64,000 bases of DNA from positions 2,284,501 to 2,348,500 of the forward strand of contig NZ_CP032707.1 in the NCBI RefSeq assembly GCF_003627995.1, written 5' to 3'. Positions 1 to 8,241 of this stretch are shown here, in pieces (within the stretch, counting starts at the first letter, position 1; each line of letters begins with the position of its first letter). The stretch comes from Brevundimonas naejangsanensis (GTDB lineage: Bacteria; Pseudomonadota; Alphaproteobacteria; Caulobacterales; Caulobacteraceae). Made by a program: the position numbers and the translations under genes. The notes below the pieces were generated by a model that saw nothing but the letters and a program-made list of their open reading frames with translations, was not told the origin of the DNA and made no database searches.

Positions 1-143
1 CCATGCCGGTCATCGTGACGGATCCGGAAGAGATGGATGTATGGATGACGGCCCCCTGGCGACAGGCTGCCCGGTTGCAGCGGCCCCTGGCTGACGGAAT
101 GCTGCGCATCGTGGGGCGGGGAGGGAAGGAGGATGACGCCTGA
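1..143 (+). CDS. SOS response-associated peptidase (SRAP/YedK-HMCES family), C-terminal fragment
   Basis: The frame starting at base 3 is open to a TGA at 141-143 and runs off the left edge, so only about the last 46 residues are visible. The segment reads MPVIVTDPEEMDVWMTAPW, followed by a stretch ending LRIVGRGGKEDDA. That is the usual end of SRAP proteins (proline-rich Met-Pro-(V/I)-(I/L)-(V/L) followed by D/E-x-W-(L/M)-x-x-P/A-W and LQRPLPD). Family members bind abasic sites in single-stranded DNA through an N-terminal Cys that lies outside this window. SRAP genes are common on conjugative elements, which fits the neighbours. Identification rests on the C-terminal motif only. Confidence 0.78.
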   Translation, partial: MPVIVTDPEEMDVWMTAPWRQAARLQRPLADGMLRIVGRGGKEDDA

Positions 144-300
144 GCAGGAACGACAGCTTGCGCTGAAGCTGTCCCGCGAGGCCCTTTATCTGCATGAGCG
201 TTCACGCACGGCTTCATCGCTGGGCGCCTCCGTCTGGCTGAGGTTCCGGGCGCTGTTCTGCGAGGAGGTCGCCGCGCGTCTGCGTCGTCGCGCCGGCTGA
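133..300 (+). CDS. small hypothetical protein (55 aa)
   Basis: An ATG at 133 overlaps the end of the SRAP gene by 11 bases and opens a 55-codon frame to a TGA at 298-300. A purine-rich GGGAGGGAAGGAGG run lies directly in front of the ATG; the nearest AGGAGG is very close, so the ribosome would have to use its upstream part. The product is basic (Arg-rich) and predicted helical, with no recognisable motif. The overlap with the upstream gene suggests translational coupling. It could be chance in such GC-rich DNA, so confidence is modest. Confidence 0.4.
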   Translation: MTPEQERQLALKLSREALYLHERSRTASSLGASVWLRFRALFCEEVAARLRRRAG

Positions 301-874
301 CTGATCAATCTGACGGTCTCCCCCGGGGATGTGCCGGAGCCGCTGACCTTGTGCGATTTCATCAGCCGGCCGGGCGTCCCTGCCTTTCAGGGTGCATGGA
401 AGACGGGCAACGGCTGTGAACGCTTTCACGAAAGGCTCCCGGGCCTGGCCCGTCGCCCTCCACGGCGATTCGTCCGCCATGACCGGCGCTTCTGCATCTT
501 CCCGGGCACCCTGGAGGCGCCTTCTGTTTCTCCGGCCGGCCTTGCGTTGAGGGAGGCGGGGGTTTCTGCGCCTCTATTCGCGTACGATGTACGCTGGAAT
601 GACCATGCCGGCTTCGTCCCTTCCTCACCCGGGCCAGCCTCGCGCGGCTTCGAGGGGCTGATCTGACCGGAGGCCTGGCGGCTTCCGCAACCGGTCGTTT
701 GACTTTCTTCCCCGGCCTTCCGGCCTTCCTCGCGAGGCAAGAAAGCCTCTCTCCCCGTCCTCCGCTGCGCTGCGGGAGCTCGTCCTGCTCGCCCTGCGGG
801 CCGCCCGGTCTCCGGTCCGTCGATCGCCATCGCGGCCGCGGCAGGCGTGGCCCGACAGCAAAGGAGAGACTTCA
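301..874. other. 574-nt stretch without a convincing gene
   Basis: Several long open frames exist on both strands here, as expected at this GC content, but none has a family motif, a good ribosome binding site or codon use that stands out. The only structure I see is a small perfect inverted repeat at 580-594 (GCGTAC, 3-nt spacer, GTACGC). The stretch ends with the promoter/leader of the DUF736 gene. Confidence 0.4.
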
Positions 875-1171
875 ATGGCCACCATCGGTTCCTTCATCCT
901 GCAATCGGACGGCAGCTACAGCGGTTCGATCAAGACGCTCACCCTCAATGTCCGGGCGGCTGTCCTGCGGCCCAACGAGAAGAGTGACGACAGGGCTCCC
1001 GACTATCGCATCCTCGCCGGCCAGACGGAGTTCGGCGCGGCCTGGAAAAGGACGAGCCAGCAGAACCGCGACTACCTCTCGGTCAAGCTGGACGATCCCA
1101 GCTTCCCGGCGCCCATCTACGCCTCCCTGGTCGAGGCCGAGGACGGGCACAGCCTGATCTGGTCCCGCTGA
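875..1171 (+). CDS. DUF736 family protein
   Basis: The 98-residue product matches the DUF736 family over its whole length. It has MATIGSF at the N-terminus, the TLTLNVRA segment, [35 protein letters not shown] and a C-terminal LIWSR. Family length is about 100 residues, so the gene is complete. A strong AAGGAGAG ribosome binding site precedes the ATG. The function is unknown; the family is found almost exclusively on plasmids and integrative conjugative elements of alphaproteobacteria. It therefore supports the reading of this end of the window as a conjugative element. A long perfect palindrome follows its stop codon. Confidence 0.93.
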   Translation: MATIGSFILQSDGSYSGSIKTLTLNVRAAVLRPNEKSDDRAPDYRILAGQTEFGAAWKRTSQQNRDYLSVKLDDPSFPAPIYASLVEAEDGHSLIWSR

Positions 1172-1178
1172 CGGGACC

Positions 1179-1204
1179 GCGGCGGCGCCCCGGGGCGCCG
1201 CCGC
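1179..1204. terminator. 26-nt perfect palindrome after DUF736 (possible terminator)
   Basis: Thirteen bases GCGGCGGCGCCCC are followed at once by their exact reverse complement, 8 bases after the DUF736 stop. No T-run follows, so if it ends transcription it does so as a simple hairpin. A protein-binding palindrome is the alternative. Confidence 0.45.
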
Positions 1205-1280
1205 TCATCCCATGTCCGGTTTGGCGCCGAAGCGATTCCGCATAGTGTCGGTACCGGATCGCGATTCCGCCGGGGGCTCC

Positions 1281-1757
1281 ATGAAACGAAACTATACACG
1301 GGACGAGTTGTGGGAGCGGGCGAGCCTGAGGGCGGCCATGCATATCCGCGGGCTCTGGGAGGAGAAGGGCAACTCGGACACGCGGCTCCTGGATGCGCTC
1401 ATCCTGCCGGATGTCTTCACCCTCGTCGGGCGCTCGAGGGCCTGGAGCCCTCCCGGGCGCAGGGAGCATGTCATTCCGCGGGTGGTCGTGGTCAACGAAT
1501 GTCATCGCATGCTGGAGCGTGGCGAGGCGGACGACGTGATCGCCGCCTTTATCCGGAAGCATGTGCGGATCGTGCTGATCTCCACGGAAGAGTGCGAGCG
1601 GCTCGATAGCCGTGATCAGCTCGGGCTGCGGCAGACCATGCCCGCCGGCTGGTCCTTTGGCGATGACGTGTTCGCACGCCTGATGACCGCCGGCATTGAG
1701 TGGGATCCCATTGTCCCGGAAGCTTCCCGTGACGCCTTGGTCCTGCAAGCCGGATGA
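1281..1757 (+). CDS. hypothetical protein (158 aa) upstream of the mobilization genes
   Basis: The likely start is the ATG at 1281 (MKRNYTRDELW); a longer frame goes back to 1212 but lacks a ribosome binding site. The product is a soluble mixed alpha/beta protein with segments such as PRVVVVNECHRMLERG and HVRIVLISTEECERLD and no signal peptide or membrane helix. I do not recognise a family. Its place between DUF736 and mobC/relaxase, on the same strand, suggests an accessory gene of the conjugative element. Confidence 0.6.
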   Translation: MKRNYTRDELWERASLRAAMHIRGLWEEKGNSDTRLLDALILPDVFTLVGRSRAWSPPGRREHVIPRVVVVNECHRMLERGEADDVIAAFIRKHVRIVLISTEECERLDSRDQLGLRQTMPAGWSFGDDVFARLMTAGIEWDPIVPEASRDALVLQAG

Positions 1758-1945
1758 ACGCGCAGGGATGACCGGTCGCGGCGGCGAAGTCGAGGGCCGC
1801 GGATCGTCGGTCCTGCAGGCCTGCGCGGCCGGGCGAGGCTGAAGCGTCATAGCGGGCGCCGCACCGGAACCTTACGGGGGGAGACGGGCAGGGGGCCAGG
1901 GCAGGATAGGCTTTGCGCCGGCATTGTCTGACAGGGCCATCCTCC
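1758..1945 (+). other. non-coding stretch before mobC, candidate oriT region
   Basis: This 188-nt gap lies directly upstream of the MobC-like and relaxase genes, where oriT is often found in elements of this kind. It contains several G-rich and palindromic patches (for example GGTCCTGCAGGCC near 1810). I cannot point to a recognised nic sequence, so this is a location-based suggestion only. Confidence 0.22.
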
Positions 1946-2479
1946 ATGGACCGCTTCACCATTCGTCTCTCCCCCGACCTGGCCCGCCGTTTTGACGCGG
2001 CGGCGAGCGCCCGGGGCGGGCGATCGAGCTTTCTGAGGCGGCTGATCGAGAGCGCGGCGGCGGAGGCGTCGCCCTGTCAGAAGGCGCCGGCTGCGGCGGG
2101 GACGACGGAGCGCCCGACGGGCAAATTGTGCCTGCGCCTCGCCGTCGAGGACCTCGCGGCCCTGGAAGCGGAGGCGGCGAGGAGCGGCCTGTCGCGCACC
2201 CGGTGGGTGGTCGCGCTCGTCCGCAGGCGGCTTCACGGAAGCCCCCAGCTTTCCCCGCCCGAGGCCGCGGCCTTCATCGAGGTCCAGCGCGACCTGCGTC
2301 GCATCGGCGTGAACCTGAACCAGATCGCGCGGACGCTTCATTCGGCCGGTCGGGAGGCAGGCGTGGCTGACCGGGAACTGGCCCGGGTGGTCGCCTTCGC
2401 CGCGGATATCAGGGTGGCCCTGCGAGAGCTGAGGCGGGCGTTCGAGGGCAACCTCGACTACTGGTCTGCCGGATCATGA
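1946..2479 (+). CDS. MobC-like relaxosome accessory protein
   Basis: The 177-residue protein starts at ATG 1946 (a TTG at 1913 is possible but weaker). The N-terminal part (FTIRLSPDLARRFDAAAS) looks like a ribbon-helix-helix DNA-binding segment. The second half contains LRRIGVNLNQIARTLHSAGR, which matches the (L/I)xxxGxNLNQIA signature of plasmid mobilization MobC proteins. MobC proteins bind near oriT and help the relaxase open the strand. The stop overlaps the relaxase start by 4 bases (ATGA), the normal arrangement for a relaxosome pair. Confidence 0.78.
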   Translation: MDRFTIRLSPDLARRFDAAASARGGRSSFLRRLIESAAAEASPCQKAPAAAGTTERPTGKLCLRLAVEDLAALEAEAARSGLSRTRWVVALVRRRLHGSPQLSPPEAAAFIEVQRDLRRIGVNLNQIARTLHSAGREAGVADRELARVVAFAADIRVALRELRRAFEGNLDYWSAGS

Positions 2480-3504
2480 CCGACTTCCTGCCGCCTTCGG
2501 GTTTCGAGGAGGCGCTCCGGCCGCCGGTGCGACCGTCCCGGGCGCGGATCACCCCGCCTGTGCTCGGCCGGACCGGAGGCCGGCGCCAGGCGGGTGCGCG
2601 GGCGACGCTGGCGCGGGTGGTCCGGCGCGCGCCCGAGGCCATGGTCAAGATCACTGGAAAGACGCGGGACGCCGGACACCTCGCGCGCCACCTTGACTAC
2701 ATTTCCAGAAACGGCCGGCTGGCCCTGGAAGGGCCCGACGGCGAACGCCTGGCCGGCCGCGCCGAGGTCCGGGAGCTTGCCGGGGACTGGGGCGCGGAGC
2801 TGTCGGCCGAGCCGGTGCGACGGCGGGGCGCCGTGTCCATGTCGATCGTGCTGAGCATGCCTGAGGGCACCGAGGCCTTCCGGGTGGAGGACGCGTCGCG
2901 GGCGTTCGCCCGCAGGGTGTTCGGCGATCGCTTCGACTGGGTCATGGCCCTGCACGAGGAGGACCGGCATCCGCATGTCCATCTGACCGTCAGGATGTCG
3001 GGACGCGGCGGCGTCCGGCTGAATCCGAGAAAGGCGGACCTCCAGGAATGGAGGGAGGCATTCGCGGAAGCCTTGCGCGAGAGAGGCGTGGAGGCGGAGG
3101 CGACGCCCCGGCGGGCGCGGGGCGTCGTGCGCAAGTCCGAGCGAACTCCGGTTCGCAAGGCGAGAGAGCGTTTCGAGGCGGGCGGGGGGCCCATGCCTGT
3201 CGTGCTCGCGGCTGCCCTGCGCGAGGCTGTGCGGGAAGAAGACGGTGTGGCCGTGTGGGAACGCAGGGCGCTCGAGCGTCAGCGGCTCGTCCGCAGGGCC
3301 TATGTCGCCGAGGCCCTGGCCTTGGCCCGGTCCCATGACCCGGCAGAACGGGAGCTCGGCCGGGCGGTCGAGGATTTCGTGCGCAGCCTGCCGAGGCCCG
3401 AGACCCGGCGGATGCGGTTGCACAGGGAGATGGCAGAGCTTCGGGATCGCCGTGGGGAAGCGACCCGGTCGCCCGATCGGGAGCTGCGGGGACGCTCCAG
3501 ATAG
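2476..3504 (+). CDS. relaxase / mobilization nuclease (VirD2-TraI type)
   Basis: The 342-residue protein carries the MOB-P type relaxase core. A candidate catalytic tyrosine lies near residue 75 (HLARHLDYISRNG), and the metal-binding histidine motif HPHVHLTV lies at about residues 165-172, preceded by WVMALHEEDR. The protein would nick oriT and stay bound to the 5' end for transfer through the VirB/VirD4 channel. The C-terminal third is Arg/Glu-rich and helical. It is short for a relaxase with accessory domains. The LPD7-type domain often fused to such relaxases is instead encoded separately and convergently at 3608-4273. Translation is coupled to mobC. Confidence 0.9.
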   Translation: MTDFLPPSGFEEALRPPVRPSRARITPPVLGRTGGRRQAGARATLARVVRRAPEAMVKITGKTRDAGHLARHLDYISRNGRLALEGPDGERLAGRAEVRELAGDWGAELSAEPVRRRGAVSMSIVLSMPEGTEAFRVEDASRAFARRVFGDRFDWVMALHEEDRHPHVHLTVRMSGRGGVRLNPRKADLQEWREAFAEALRERGVEAEATPRRARGVVRKSERTPVRKARERFEAGGGPMPVVLAAALREAVREEDGVAVWERRALERQRLVRRAYVAEALALARSHDPAERELGRAVEDFVRSLPRPETRRMRLHREMAELRDRRGEATRSPDRELRGRSR

Positions 3505-3607
3505 GGCCGCCATCTGATCTGGGCGGAGACCGCCGCGTCCGTTCGGCCGATCGGAAGCAGATAGGGTCGTTCCGGGGTCCGTCAGGGCGCGGCCCTGAAA
3601 TGCGGCC

Positions 3608-4273
3608 TCAGCGTTCGCGGTCCTGTCTGCGCGAACGGGTCTCCGCGATGTCGCGGTCGAAACGCCGTCCGGCGTCAAGATGGCGGATCACGCGGGCGAC
3701 GGCGCGCCGCATCAGGCGGGCCTGGATCGCGGGGTCCTCGACGAGGTTGCGCACGACGATGGCGATCTGGTTCATGCGGGTCGGGGCGTGGGCCTCCGCG
3801 CGGATCCGGTCGGCCTCCGTCTTTTTTCGGGAGGAGGCCCGTGGCGGGATCTGGCGTTCCGCGGCCTGGCGGTCGATTTCCCGCGGGCTATAACCCCGGA
3901 CCCTGAGGTCCAGGGTCCGGGCCTGGACCCAGACCTCGCGCCGGAAAGCCGTATCCCCGCTGACCACGATCTCCCGCCAGCCTCGATGGGCGGCGATCCG
4001 CAGCATGTCCCGGATCGCGTCGGGATAGGCTTCGCTTGCCGTGAGACGACCGCCGTGGTCGCGGAAAAGCGCCTCCCGGCTCCGGTTGTCGCGATGGAAG
4101 CGCTCCGCCCGTCCTTTCCGGTCGTGCTCGACGAGGTATCTGGCCTCCAGCCCCTCGGGAAGGTCGCCCTTGCGACGGGAGACCGGCGCCCTGGCCGGCG
4201 CCCGGCCTGGCGTGGGGCGGATCCCGTTTCCTGACATCGGGTCGGCCGGGGCGGTGTTTCCGTCACTTGCCAT
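3608..4273 (-). CDS. LPD7-domain protein (split relaxase-associated domain)
   Basis: The 221-residue product contains YLVEHDRKGRAERFHRDN, DHGGRLTASEAYPDAIRDML, and RGWREIVVSGDTAFRREVW followed by a LRVRGYSPREID region. This is the pattern of the large polyvalent-protein-associated domain LPD7, usually found C-terminal in TraI-like relaxases (a domain that senses changed residues as K/R-x-x-F.., A-x-D and W-x-x-I-x-V-x-G). Here it is a free-standing gene at the end of the virB operon. Its start codon overlaps the virD4 stop by one base pair triplet (TGATG). A basic, disordered N-terminus (1-40) precedes the domain. The role is probably in DNA processing for transfer; the assignment is by motif memory. 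Confidence 0.68.
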   Translation of the reverse strand: MASDGNTAPADPMSGNGIRPTPGRAPARAPVSRRKGDLPEGLEARYLVEHDRKGRAERFHRDNRSREALFRDHGGRLTASEAYPDAIRDMLRIAAHRGWREIVVSGDTAFRREVWVQARTLDLRVRGYSPREIDRQAAERQIPPRASSRKKTEADRIRAEAHAPTRMNQIAIVVRNLVEDPAIQARLMRRAVARVIRHLDAGRRFDRDIAETRSRRQDRER

Positions 4274-6135
4274 CAGTCCCTCCCTTCCGGACGGGCGGGG
4301 CAGGCGGCGTGGTCAATGGCGGCGTCGACCCAGCCCGCGAACAGGGCTTCGCCCGCGCCCCGGGGCGGCGGAACGGGAGCGCCTTCCTTCTCCAGCGAAC
4401 GGACGATGCCCTCCAGGCTCCATTCGTCGACTGCCGGGGTCGGTGCCGGCGGGGCCGCTACGGGCGGCGGCGCGACCGGTCCGGGAATGGAGGGAACGTC
4501 CGGGGGCGGGAGAAGGCGTCGCTTCAGGACAGGGTGGCTGAAGAAGCGCAGCTTGCGGCCGAGGATCGGGGGCATGCCCGCCTTCATGACGATCAGGGCG
4601 TCGGCGTTCATCTGCATGAGCTCCTGGGGCAGCATGAGGGGGCGTTTCTGGTCGGACAGGGTGATCGAGCGTCGTCCGGAGGCCGGCAGGGCGGGGCGGC
4701 TGCGGGACAGGGCGGCGTAGGTATAGGCGCCGAGCCTTTCGCTGAGATCGCGGGCCGTCTTCAGCTCCTTGGGAGCGAAGGCGACCTCCACGGCGCAGTT
4801 CGACATGATCTCCTCGGCGACGTCCGGACCGTAGATGGCCCGGAGCTGGGCAGGGCTCTGCAGGACCGGGAGGAGACGCAGGCCGTAGCCGGCCACATAG
4901 GCGAAGGCGCGGGCGAGCACGCCGGCGTGGCCGAGGCGGGCGAATTCGTCGAGCAGGATGAGCACGTCGAGGGGCTCGGCGCTCCGGTCGGGCAGGCGGC
5001 GCGTGTTGAGGTCCACCATCTGCTGGAAGAAGAGGCTGTAGAGCGGGGCGCAGCGCGCCACATTGTCCGGCGAGACGCCGAGATAGATGGAGGACGGCTG
5101 CCTTCTCAGCGTCCGCAGGTCGAAGTCGGAGGCGGCCGTGGCCGCGTCCACGCGAGGATTGAGCCAGAGGCCCATGCGGGCGGTTATGGTCTGTTTGATC
5201 GAGGCGAAGGTGTTCTCCCCCGCCGTGGCGAAATCGAGGAGGGCGGCGGCGCACCAGGCGGACAGCGGGCGCCCGGCGGCGGCGCGGGCCTCGACCAGGG
5301 CCGGAAGGCGGCGTCGGGGATCGCCGCCGGTGAGCTGGCGGAATATCTCGCCGAGGGTGAAGGGCAGTTCCGGGGTTTCCGCCACATAGGCGCCCACGCC
5401 GATGAAACCCGTCCGCGCGGCCTCGTTCCAGAAGGGATCGGCATGTTCCGGCGCCGGGAACAGCATGACGGCGATCTTCTGCAATTCGTCGAGCGTCTCG
5501 ACGGGATTGCGCCGGTCGATGTGGCCGAGGGGATTGTAGCGCGCTGTCCGCCCTCGGGGATCGAGCGGATCAAAACGCCAGACCGTCTGGCCGGAGCGGG
5601 CGCGGTAGCCGGCCGTCGCCGTCCAGTTCTCCTGCTTGACGTCTAGGACCACCACCGAGCCCGGCCAGGTCAGGAGGTTTGGAATGACCACGCCCACGCC
5701 CTTGCCCGTGCGTGTAGGGGCGTGAAGGAGCACATGTTCGGGGCCGTCGAAGACAAGCGGCCGGCCCCTGGCCTGCCCGATCACTATGCCTGAAGCGGCG
5801 CGGAGGCGGGCCCTGGCGATCTCGGCGCCGTTCGCCCAGCGCGCGGCGCCGTGCAGGGGGCGGCGGCGGTTCAGGGCGACGGCCGCGGCCATGACGGCCA
5901 GCAGGAGGGCGCTTGCGCCGGCGCCCGCGCCGAGCCAGCGGACCAGCTCCGGATCGTGACGGGATCTCCAGATCCAGGCGGGAATACGGAGCCAGTCGAG
6001 ATCCGGCGCCAGATGTCCGGTTCCCGCAAGGGCGATGACCAGAGCCAGGGCGGCGCCGACGCCGGCGAGCGCTAGGCCGGTGACGGTCCAGGCCGCGGCC
6101 CTAGCGGCCGGCGAGGCGTTTGCGAGCGGGGTCAT
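4273..6135 (-). CDS. virD4: type IV coupling protein VirD4/TraG
   Basis: The 620-residue inner-membrane ATPase links the relaxosome to the secretion channel. Two N-terminal membrane segments are visible (about 13-40 and 68-90). A Walker A motif PTRTGKG lies at about 140-146 followed by VVIPNLLTWPGSVVVLDVK, which is diagnostic for the family, and a Walker B LILLDEFARLG lies in the second half. A proline-rich C-terminus follows. Its start overlaps the end of virB11 by 35 bases, so it is in the same operon as the channel genes. Length and motifs are normal for VirD4. Confidence 0.95.
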   Translation of the reverse strand: MTPLANASPAARAAAWTVTGLALAGVGAALALVIALAGTGHLAPDLDWLRIPAWIWRSRHDPELVRWLGAGAGASALLLAVMAAAVALNRRRPLHGAARWANGAEIARARLRAASGIVIGQARGRPLVFDGPEHVLLHAPTRTGKGVGVVIPNLLTWPGSVVVLDVKQENWTATAGYRARSGQTVWRFDPLDPRGRTARYNPLGHIDRRNPVETLDELQKIAVMLFPAPEHADPFWNEAARTGFIGVGAYVAETPELPFTLGEIFRQLTGGDPRRRLPALVEARAAAGRPLSAWCAAALLDFATAGENTFASIKQTITARMGLWLNPRVDAATAASDFDLRTLRRQPSSIYLGVSPDNVARCAPLYSLFFQQMVDLNTRRLPDRSAEPLDVLILLDEFARLGHAGVLARAFAYVAGYGLRLLPVLQSPAQLRAIYGPDVAEEIMSNCAVEVAFAPKELKTARDLSERLGAYTYAALSRSRPALPASGRRSITLSDQKRPLMLPQELMQMNADALIVMKAGMPPILGRKLRFFSHPVLKRRLLPPPDVPSIPGPVAPPPVAAPPAPTPAVDEWSLEGIVRSLEKEGAPVPPPRGAGEALFAGWVDAAIDHAACPARPEGRD

Positions 6136-7108
6136 GCCAGACCTCCGTCATCCGGAAGCGGCCGCCGACCTTCTTCATCTGCACCACCACATCCACCATC
6201 AGATGCAGCAGGCTCCGGATGTCCTCGCGCGGCAGGTCACGGCCGCCCTCGGATTCACGCACCAGCAGGGTGAGCTGTTCGAAAGCCATGGTCGCCGAGT
6301 CCGCATGGACGGTGGTGATGGAGCCGGGATGGCCGGAGTTGACCGCGCGCAGGAAGAAGAAGGCCGTGCCGTCGCGCAGTTCCTGCAGCAGTATGCGGTC
6401 CGGCCTCATGCGCAGGGCGCTTTCCAGCAGGTCCCTGGGACCCGTCCGGGCCAGGCCCTGACCGTCCCTCGCATAGAGCAGGTGGACGGCGTTGCGGTGG
6501 GGGACGACGAGCTCGCGGGTGTCCTCGATCGTGATCAGCCGCTCATGCATCGGGATGAGCTCCACCAGCCCCCTGGCGAAGGTGGTCTTGCCCGAGCCCG
6601 TGGCCCCGGAGATGAGGATGTTCCGGCGGCTTTCGACCGCGAGCCGGAAGAAGGCGGGCCAGTCTCCGGCTTCACGCAAGGCCGTCAGTTGCGCGTCCAC
6701 CTCATTGATTTCATTGCTGTGAACGGCAAGCGTTTCGGCGAAGAGACCGGCGGGCTCAAAATCCTCGAGCCCCATCCGGCGACGGGAGGGCTTGCGGATC
6801 GTCAGGGAGATATTCCCGTCAGGAACCGCAGGAGGGAGTACGATCTGGCATCGTTCGTCGCCGGGCAGGAGGGTGGCGCAGACCGGGTGTCCTGCGTCCA
6901 CGTCCTGACGGGTGTAGGCCGCAGCCGCGACCGCCAGGGTGTGCAGCCAGGGCCCGGTCAGTTCCGGGATCTCGCTCCAGCGCCACTCGCCGCCTGCCTC
7001 AACCCCGACCTCGCCCGGACGGTTGACCACCACCTCCGTGACCGCGTCCGGCGCAAGCAGGGGCCGGAGCGGCGCCAGGTAGTGGTCGAGGACGGCGGTG
7101 TCCGTCAT
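6101..7108 (-). CDS. virB11: type IV secretion ATPase VirB11
   Basis: The 335-residue product is a hexameric traffic ATPase at the cytoplasmic face of the channel. Walker A GATGSGKTT is at about 168-176. The Asp box ITIEDTRELVVPHRN follows, then Walker B-like RILLQELRDGTAFFFLRA and the His box GHPGSITTVHADS. The N-terminal domain (about 1-150) contains the expected TEVVVNRPGEV strand. The length is typical. It lies between virB10 and virD4 with start/stop contacts on both sides. Confidence 0.96.
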   Translation of the reverse strand: MTDTAVLDHYLAPLRPLLAPDAVTEVVVNRPGEVGVEAGGEWRWSEIPELTGPWLHTLAVAAAAYTRQDVDAGHPVCATLLPGDERCQIVLPPAVPDGNISLTIRKPSRRRMGLEDFEPAGLFAETLAVHSNEINEVDAQLTALREAGDWPAFFRLAVESRRNILISGATGSGKTTFARGLVELIPMHERLITIEDTRELVVPHRNAVHLLYARDGQGLARTGPRDLLESALRMRPDRILLQELRDGTAFFFLRAVNSGHPGSITTVHADSATMAFEQLTLLVRESEGGRDLPREDIRSLLHLMVDVVVQMKKVGGRFRMTEVWHDPARKRLAGR

Positions 7109-8241
7109 CAGCGGCGCCTGAGGCGATACACGTCCGCGAAATTCAGGTCGCGGGCGACGAAGACGGAGACCTCGGACCCCTGGGCCTTGCGAAGGGTCGG
7201 GGGGATGCCGATGGAGTTCTGCAGGGCGACGGTCGCGGCGTCGGAGGGGACCCGCGCCGTGGAACGGAGTTCCTGTCCGCTGCCGGCCGCCGCATGGACG
7301 CCGTCGTCGACAATCGACAGCAGCAGCGCGCCGCCGAAGCGTTCGAGGAAATGGGTGTCGATCGCGCCGTCGAAACCCGACCGGCCCAGGGCGTCGGCGG
7401 CGGGGGAGGCGAGCGCCACCGCCACGCCTTCGGGCGTGACAGCCCGCGTCCAGAGGACGAAGAGGCGTCGGCGGCCGGTTTCGAGGGCGCTGCGGTGCTC
7501 GCCCATGATCCGCGTTCCGCGCGGCATGAGCACCACGGCGCCATTGTCCGACCAGACGTCACGACCGACGAGGCAGGACACGTAGCCCGGCGTGGAACTG
7601 TCCATCGCCGTCTGCAGGACGCAGGGAATGCTGGTTCCGGCGGTGATCAGCAGGTTGCGATCGGGAAGCCGGCCCGCCCGGGCCTCCTCTATGGGGCCCG
7701 GGCGGAGGAGCTGGTCGAGCCGGGTTTCCGCCGGCGGATCGGACAGGGCGACCGGCAGGGAGCGGTGGTCGGGAGCGGAGCCCGGGGAGCCCCTTCCGGA
7801 CCTGCTGTAGGCGAGCAGGGGAGCGCGCCGGGCGCTTTCGGCCAGGGCGCGCCCCGCCCCGGAAGACCGGGGCGGGGCGTCATCCGCCATCCTCGACCCG
7901 TCGATCGCCGGCACGACGGCCATGTCTGCGCCCGGGGGCGGGGTGGAAGGAGCGCCGTCCTGCCGCGGCGGGGGTTCCGCACGACGGGCCGGCTCGAACG
8001 GGGCGCCCTCGCGGGGAGGCGCATCCGGGGGCGGGTTCTTCCGCGTCGGGGCGTCGTCCCGTTCCCAGGTGGCGAACAGGAAGGCGCCGCAGCCGACAGC
8101 CAGGGCGGCGAGGGTGACCATCCGCCCCTGGCGTCCCCCTAACCGGCCGGCGATGGGGGAGACGCCCCGGTCATGGTCCTTCGCAGGGATGTCGCGGCGG
8201 TCGCCGTCCTCCGGCGCGGGGAGAGGGTCCTGTCCGGTCAT
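7108..8241 (-). CDS. virB10: type IV secretion protein VirB10
   Basis: From the ATG at 8241 (overlapping the virB9 stop by ATGA) the product has 377 residues. It has a short cytoplasmic N-terminus, one membrane helix (about 42-60, VTLAALAVGCGAFLFAT) and a long proline-rich periplasmic linker. The C-terminal VirB10/TrbI domain includes GTSIPCVLQTAMDSSTPGYV, VVLMPRGTRIMGEH and the FLERFGGALLLSIVDDG segment that forms the outer-membrane pore helices. VirB10 spans both membranes and transmits ATP energy to the pore. A longer frame upstream is only overlap with virB9. Confidence 0.94.
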   Translation of the reverse strand: MTGQDPLPAPEDGDRRDIPAKDHDRGVSPIAGRLGGRQGRMVTLAALAVGCGAFLFATWERDDAPTRKNPPPDAPPREGAPFEPARRAEPPPRQDGAPSTPPPGADMAVVPAIDGSRMADDAPPRSSGAGRALAESARRAPLLAYSRSGRGSPGSAPDHRSLPVALSDPPAETRLDQLLRPGPIEEARAGRLPDRNLLITAGTSIPCVLQTAMDSSTPGYVSCLVGRDVWSDNGAVVLMPRGTRIMGEHRSALETGRRRLFVLWTRAVTPEGVAVALASPAADALGRSGFDGAIDTHFLERFGGALLLSIVDDGVHAAAGSGQELRSTARVPSDAATVALQNSIGIPPTLRKAQGSEVSVFVARDLNFADVYRLRRR

